Assembly: GCA_021740825.1 (NCBI GenBank) | Contig: JAIOZA010000001.1 | Coordinates: 62,001-126,000, forward strand | DNA length: 64,000 bases | Source of the DNA: Bacteroidia bacterium | GTDB lineage: Bacteria; Bacteroidota; Bacteroidia; B-17B0; Aurantibacillaceae | Reading direction: 5' to 3' | Shown here: positions 60,803-64,000 of the stretch, in pieces | Numbering within the stretch: position 1 is the stretch's first letter | How the letters are laid out: every line of letters begins with the position of its first letter | Position numbers and translations under genes: made by a program | Notes under the pieces: model-generated | The model's database searches: none | Told to the model about the DNA's origin: nothing | Seen by the model: the letters and a program-made list of their open reading frames with translations, nothing else

Positions 60803-62353
60803 ATGAAAAAACTGATTGTATTAGCTTCGTTTATTGCTGTTGTTACTGGTTGTAACAAAAGTGCAGGAGAGTTAGTCGGAGCGCAAGGTAGAGAGCAATG
60901 GTTTCAGCCGGATCCATACGGGACCTTGTACATTCCGATGGGAAGTTATCATATGGGACCAAGTGATGAGGAAATCACGATGGCTCATACAGCCAAATCT
61001 AAAATGGTTTCGGTGCAAGCATTTTATATTGATGATTCCGAAATTTCAAATAATGAGTATCGCCAATTTGTAAATTGGGTACGTGATTCTATTGCTCGTA
61101 AATTACTAGCAAATGGTTCAGGGCCAGATGCTGAAGCATTTCAAATTTCACAAGAAGATTTCTTAGGAATGTGGCCAGTTTATAAAACAGATGTAAATTT
61201 GCAAGATCCTTATATTAATTGGGACGAAAAAATAAAATGGGATAGCGATGATGAAGATTACCGTACCGATTTACAACCACTTTATATGCCAGAAGGTGAG
61301 CGTTTTTATAACCGTAAAGAAATTGATGCGCGTAAGTTAAATTTTGAATATTACAGAATAGATATTCGTTTAGCAGCTTCAAAATCAAATCGGTTTGTTC
61401 CTCAAAAATCATTAGATGTTCAAGACGCTGCTCATGAATACAAAAAAGCTGAATATATTAATGGTATTCATTTAAATGATGGACAAAATGGTGTGCCAGG
61501 ACAAGCTTCAACTGCAGTTGGAGATCCTGCTAAAGACCCTAAAACATTAGGGACATACAACGTTGAAGACCAAGTATCTGTTGGCCAAGGAAATTATGTG
61601 CCACGTGAAAGGAAAGGTGTTGATCGATCTGTCTTTATCTTGAAAGATGTTATTAATGTATATCCAGACACATTAGCTTGGGTGCATGATTTCACTTATG
61701 CATTTAATGAGCCAATGACTAATATGTATTTTTGGCATCCTGCTTATGATGATTATCCGGTTGTTGGGGTTACTTGGAAACAAGCACGTGCATTTAGTAT
61801 TTGGCGTTCTAATTTATTAAACAATTACTTAATTGGAAATGGAATGAGCATTGTAAATGACTTCCGTTTACCAACTGAATCTGAATGGGAATATGCAGCG
61901 CGTGGTGGTAACGATTTGTCTCCGTATCCATGGGGCGGCCCTTATATTCGTAATGCAAGAGGGTGCTTCTTAGGAAACTTTAAACCTATGCGTGGTTCTT
62001 ATATTGATGATGGTGGATTCCACTCAGTTTATATTTACTCTTATAATCCAAATGATTATGGTTTATATTGTATGGCAGGAAACGTTTCGGAATGGACAAG
62101 TAATGCATTTGATGAATCAGCTTACGATTTTGCTCATGACTTAAATCCAGACTACGTTTATGAAGCGCAAGATAAAGATGCAAATGTTTTAAAACGTAAA
62201 GTTATCCGTGGTGGTTCATGGAAAGATGTAGGTTATTACCTTCAAGTTAGTGCCAGAACATACGAATATCAAGATACTGCCAAGTGTTACATTGGTTTCC
62301 GAAATGTAATGACTTATTTAGGTCGTTCAAAAGGCGATGATATTGGCAGCTAA
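60803..62353 (+). CDS. gldK: Gliding motility / T9SS lipoprotein GldK
   Basis: Outer-membrane lipoprotein of the type IX secretion periplasmic ring, with a formylglycine-generating-enzyme-like (sulfatase-modifying) fold. The start at 60803 gives a lipoprotein signal (MKKLIVLASFIAVVTGC) with the lipobox Cys at residue 17; the ORF track begins 12 codons earlier at a TTG, which would bury the signal. The FGE domain shows MGSYHMGPSDEEI, NEYRQFVNWVRDSI, RLPTESEWEYAARGG and the C-terminal RGGSWKDVGYYLQVSAR. About 516 residues. Confidence 0.94.
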   Translation: MKKLIVLASFIAVVTGCNKSAGELVGAQGREQWFQPDPYGTLYIPMGSYHMGPSDEEITMAHTAKSKMVSVQAFYIDDSEISNNEYRQFVNWVRDSIARKLLANGSGPDAEAFQISQEDFLGMWPVYKTDVNLQDPYINWDEKIKWDSDDEDYRTDLQPLYMPEGERFYNRKEIDARKLNFEYYRIDIRLAASKSNRFVPQKSLDVQDAAHEYKKAEYINGIHLNDGQNGVPGQASTAVGDPAKDPKTLGTYNVEDQVSVGQGNYVPRERKGVDRSVFILKDVINVYPDTLAWVHDFTYAFNEPMTNMYFWHPAYDDYPVVGVTWKQARAFSIWRSNLLNNYLIGNGMSIVNDFRLPTESEWEYAARGGNDLSPYPWGGPYIRNARGCFLGNFKPMRGSYIDDGGFHSVYIYSYNPNDYGLYCMAGNVSEWTSNAFDESAYDFAHDLNPDYVYEAQDKDANVLKRKVIRGGSWKDVGYYLQVSARTYEYQDTAKCYIGFRNVMTYLGRSKGDDIGS

Positions 62354-62356
62354 TCG

Positions 62357-62434
62357 CACAAATAAATTAAATACACAAACAACTTAAACACACAAACACA
62401 ACTAAATAACAAACTAAACAAACACAACTATTAT
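62357..62434 (+). promoter_or_regulatory. G-free A/C-rich translation leader of gldL
   Basis: The 78 bases from 62357 up to the G of the gldL ATG contain no G and are mostly A and C (for example ACACAAACACAACTAAATAA). The mRNA here cannot form stable G-C pairs. Bacteroidota rarely use Shine-Dalgarno sites and depend on open A-rich leaders. A shorter A/C-rich stretch also precedes gldK. Confidence 0.6.
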
Positions 62435-63233
62435 GAGCAAACTTCCTAAAGTAACCGGTTTTAAAAAGTATTTACACTTAGCATCATGTTTTGGTGCATC
62501 TATCGTAATTGTCGGAGCCCTATTTAAAATTCAGCATTGGCCAGGATCTGATATTGCCATTATTGCAGGGTTAGGTACTGAAGCCGTTTTATTTATTTTA
62601 TTTGGTGTAGATATTCCTCATGAAGAATATGATTGGACCTTAGCTTATCCTGAGTTAGGTGGCATGGGCGGTCATGAAGAGGAAGAATTAAATAAAATTG
62701 AAAGTGGTTCACCAATCTCAGCTCAATTAGATGCCATGTTAGCTGATGCTAAAATTGGTCCAGAATTAATTGAAAGTTTAGGTACTGGAATGCGCTCATT
62801 AAGCGATAGCGCTAATAAAATGGGTGATATTAGCAACGCAACACTTGCTACTAACGAATATGTTGACAGTGTTAAAAGTGCATCAAAAAATGTTGGGCAT
62901 TTAGCTGACACATACATTAAAGCAGCTGATGCTATGGCTAATTTAGCAGAATCTAATGATGCGGGTGCTTCTATCGGCACTTCATTAAATAGTGTTTCCA
63001 AGAATTTATCTGCATTAAATGCTACTTATGAATTGCAATTACAAGGTTCACGCACTCAATTAGAGGCAACTGAAAAATTCTACGGCGGTTTAAATGAATT
63101 GATGAAAAACTTGAACGATTCAGTGGAGGATACGAAAAAATATCGTCAAGAAATGTCTCAATTATCTACTAATTTAACAGCGCTAAATACTATTTATGGT
63201 AATATGTTAGGTGCTATGAATTTTAATAAATAA
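62433..63233 (+). CDS. gldL: Gliding motility / T9SS motor subunit GldL
   Basis: Inner-membrane component of the GldLM proton-driven motor that powers type IX secretion and gliding. The 266 residues have two N-terminal transmembrane helices (YLHLASCFGASIVIVGALFK and IAIIAGLGTEAVLFILFGVD) with the conserved FKIQHWPGSD between them, then a long cytoplasmic helical region from residue 90 on (LNAMLADAKIG to the C-terminus). All are typical of GldL/PorL. It is followed by gldM after a hairpin and 88 bp. Confidence 0.95.
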   Translation: MSKLPKVTGFKKYLHLASCFGASIVIVGALFKIQHWPGSDIAIIAGLGTEAVLFILFGVDIPHEEYDWTLAYPELGGMGGHEEEELNKIESGSPISAQLDAMLADAKIGPELIESLGTGMRSLSDSANKMGDISNATLATNEYVDSVKSASKNVGHLADTYIKAADAMANLAESNDAGASIGTSLNSVSKNLSALNATYELQLQGSRTQLEATEKFYGGLNELMKNLNDSVEDTKKYRQEMSQLSTNLTALNTIYGNMLGAMNFNK

Positions 63234-63245
63234 AAGAAATATTAG

Positions 63246-63280
63246 GTACAATCAATAAAGTTTCGCTTTAATGATTGTAC
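63246..63280 (+). promoter_or_regulatory. Hairpin between gldL and gldM
   Basis: GTACAATCAATAAAG (63246-63260) pairs with CTTTAATGATTGTAC (63266-63280) over 15 bp with one mismatch and a 5-nt loop. No T-run follows on the plus strand, so it is more likely an mRNA processing or stability element than a terminator. Confidence 0.6.
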
Positions 63281-63321
63281 TAAAAAAATAATTAAGAACT
63301 TAAAAAAAATAGTATAGCATT

Positions 63322-64000
63322 ATGGGAGGCGGTAAAGAAACACCAAGGCAAAAAATGATAGGTATGATGTACCTAGTACTCACGGCGCTTTTGGCAATGA
63401 ATATATCAAAACAAGTACTTAAAGGATACATCGCTGTAAATGAGAGTATGGAGGCATCCAAGGAAAATTTAAAAGAAAACAACAACCGTATACTTGAAGC
63501 TTTTAAAGCTTCGATAGATGGCAATGCTGGAGCTAAACCCTATTACGATCAAGTATTAATTACTCGAAAGAGTATTCAGGAAACTTTTGACTATGTTGAT
63601 AATTTAAAAGCGGAAGTTGCAAAGGTAACAGAGGGTTATAAGGATGTAAAAGGAGATACCTTGAATTTGAAGCATATGGAAAAAATGTCCGATTATGATT
63701 TGGCTACTAATATATTAGTAGGTAGTGATGCTGCAAAACCAAGAGATAAAAGCGAAAAATGGTCTGCCGCTGAATTAAGAGATAAATTAAATAAGTTGAG
63801 CGACAAACTAATTGCTCAGATAGATAACATGCAAAAAACGGATGGAGTGCATCTTGTAAAGGAAGATTACGAAACTATTAAGAAAAAGTTTTTGTCATTT
63901 AAACCTGTTGATCCAAAGGAACAAGAAGAAGGGATAAAATTGTCTTGGGAAACAGCAAATTTTTATCATTTGCCTGAAGCGGCAATTATTACTACTTTAA
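63322..64000 (+). CDS. gldM: Gliding motility / T9SS motor subunit GldM (3' truncated by window)
   Basis: Second subunit of the GldLM motor: one inner-membrane helix and a long periplasmic stalk. The frame from the ATG at 63322 starts MGGGKETPRQKMIGMMYLVL, the GldM hallmark, with the helix MMYLVLTALLAMNIS, then a helical periplasmic part (VNESMEASKENLKENNNRIL). It is open to the end of the window, with about 226 residues visible of the roughly 510 expected. It is missing from the ORF track because no stop is reached. gldN is expected next. Confidence 0.95.
   Translation, partial: MGGGKETPRQKMIGMMYLVLTALLAMNISKQVLKGYIAVNESMEASKENLKENNNRILEAFKASIDGNAGAKPYYDQVLITRKSIQETFDYVDNLKAEVAKVTEGYKDVKGDTLNLKHMEKMSDYDLATNILVGSDAAKPRDKSEKWSAAELRDKLNKLSDKLIAQIDNMQKTDGVHLVKEDYETIKKKFLSFKPVDPKEQEEGIKLSWETANFYHLPEAAIITTL

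Noticed and set aside
1-64000. CRISPR array, tRNA or rRNA genes
   Set aside because: I found no regularly spaced repeats and no clear GTTCRANTC T-arm or rRNA-like conserved stretch on reading both strands; a dedicated scan could still find a divergent case.

Overview
The window is AT-rich chromosomal DNA from a member of the Bacteroidota, most likely Flavobacteriales or a close relative. The right end carries a type IX secretion / gliding-motility operon (PorP/SprF, GldK, GldL, start of GldM). There is an XrtF-like exosortase with its partner protein, a Bacteroidota-type long IspG, a T9SS type B (CHU_C) sorting domain and a UpxY-type antiterminator. Several starts sit near TAnnTTTG, the Bacteroidota -7 promoter element. 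I saw no tRNA, rRNA, CRISPR array, transposase or integrase. The species cannot be named from the sequence.

Left part (1-14.7 kb) is mostly housekeeping: rdgB (cut by the window edge), an RlmL-like methyltransferase, an MlaFE-type ABC pair, a tandem universal stress protein, rpsP, a pabB-like gene whose start codon is unclear, an M28 peptidase, thymidine kinase, a MORN protein, cdaA (c-di-AMP synthesis), an Uup-like ABC-F protein and glyA.

At 14.7-16 kb, on the minus strand, lies a compact exosortase module: a 69-residue secreted PID-CTERM-like peptide, an intrinsic terminator, an XrtF-like exosortase and its associated membrane protein. Divergent from it starts a surface-polysaccharide locus of about 32 kb, almost all on the plus strand (16.1-48.0 kb). 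It begins with a Wzc-like tyrosine autokinase and a UpxY antiterminator. It continues with a WbpP-like epimerase, a winged-helix regulator whose start codon sits in a hairpin, HisH/HisF paralogues of the WbpG amidotransferase system, a Wzm/Wzt exporter with a C-terminal glycan-recognition domain, aminotransferases, a formyltransferase, an asparagine-synthase-like amidotransferase, many glycosyltransferases, acyl- and acetyltransferases, WecB and an O-antigen ligase/polymerase. A standalone WbpG-type amidotransferase and a glycosyltransferase-WbpG fusion share the single HisH/HisF pair. The product is probably a glycan rich in amidated, formylated and acetylated amino sugars, exported by the ABC route.

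At 48-52.6 kb, on the minus strand, are supporting sugar genes (acyP, UDP-xylose synthase, Ugd, a WbpE-like aminotransferase). They are interrupted by an ORF6N-domain gene, a long perfect palindrome that is nearly repeated inside the ORF6N gene, and a small gene broken by an in-frame TGA. From 52.8 to 59.4 kb come a RecD-like helicase, a TPR / type-B-CTD / PorP cassette, ispG and a cyclase-family hydrolase. From 59.7 kb to the end is the porP-gldK-gldL-gldM operon, with a G-free leader before gldL and a hairpin before gldM.
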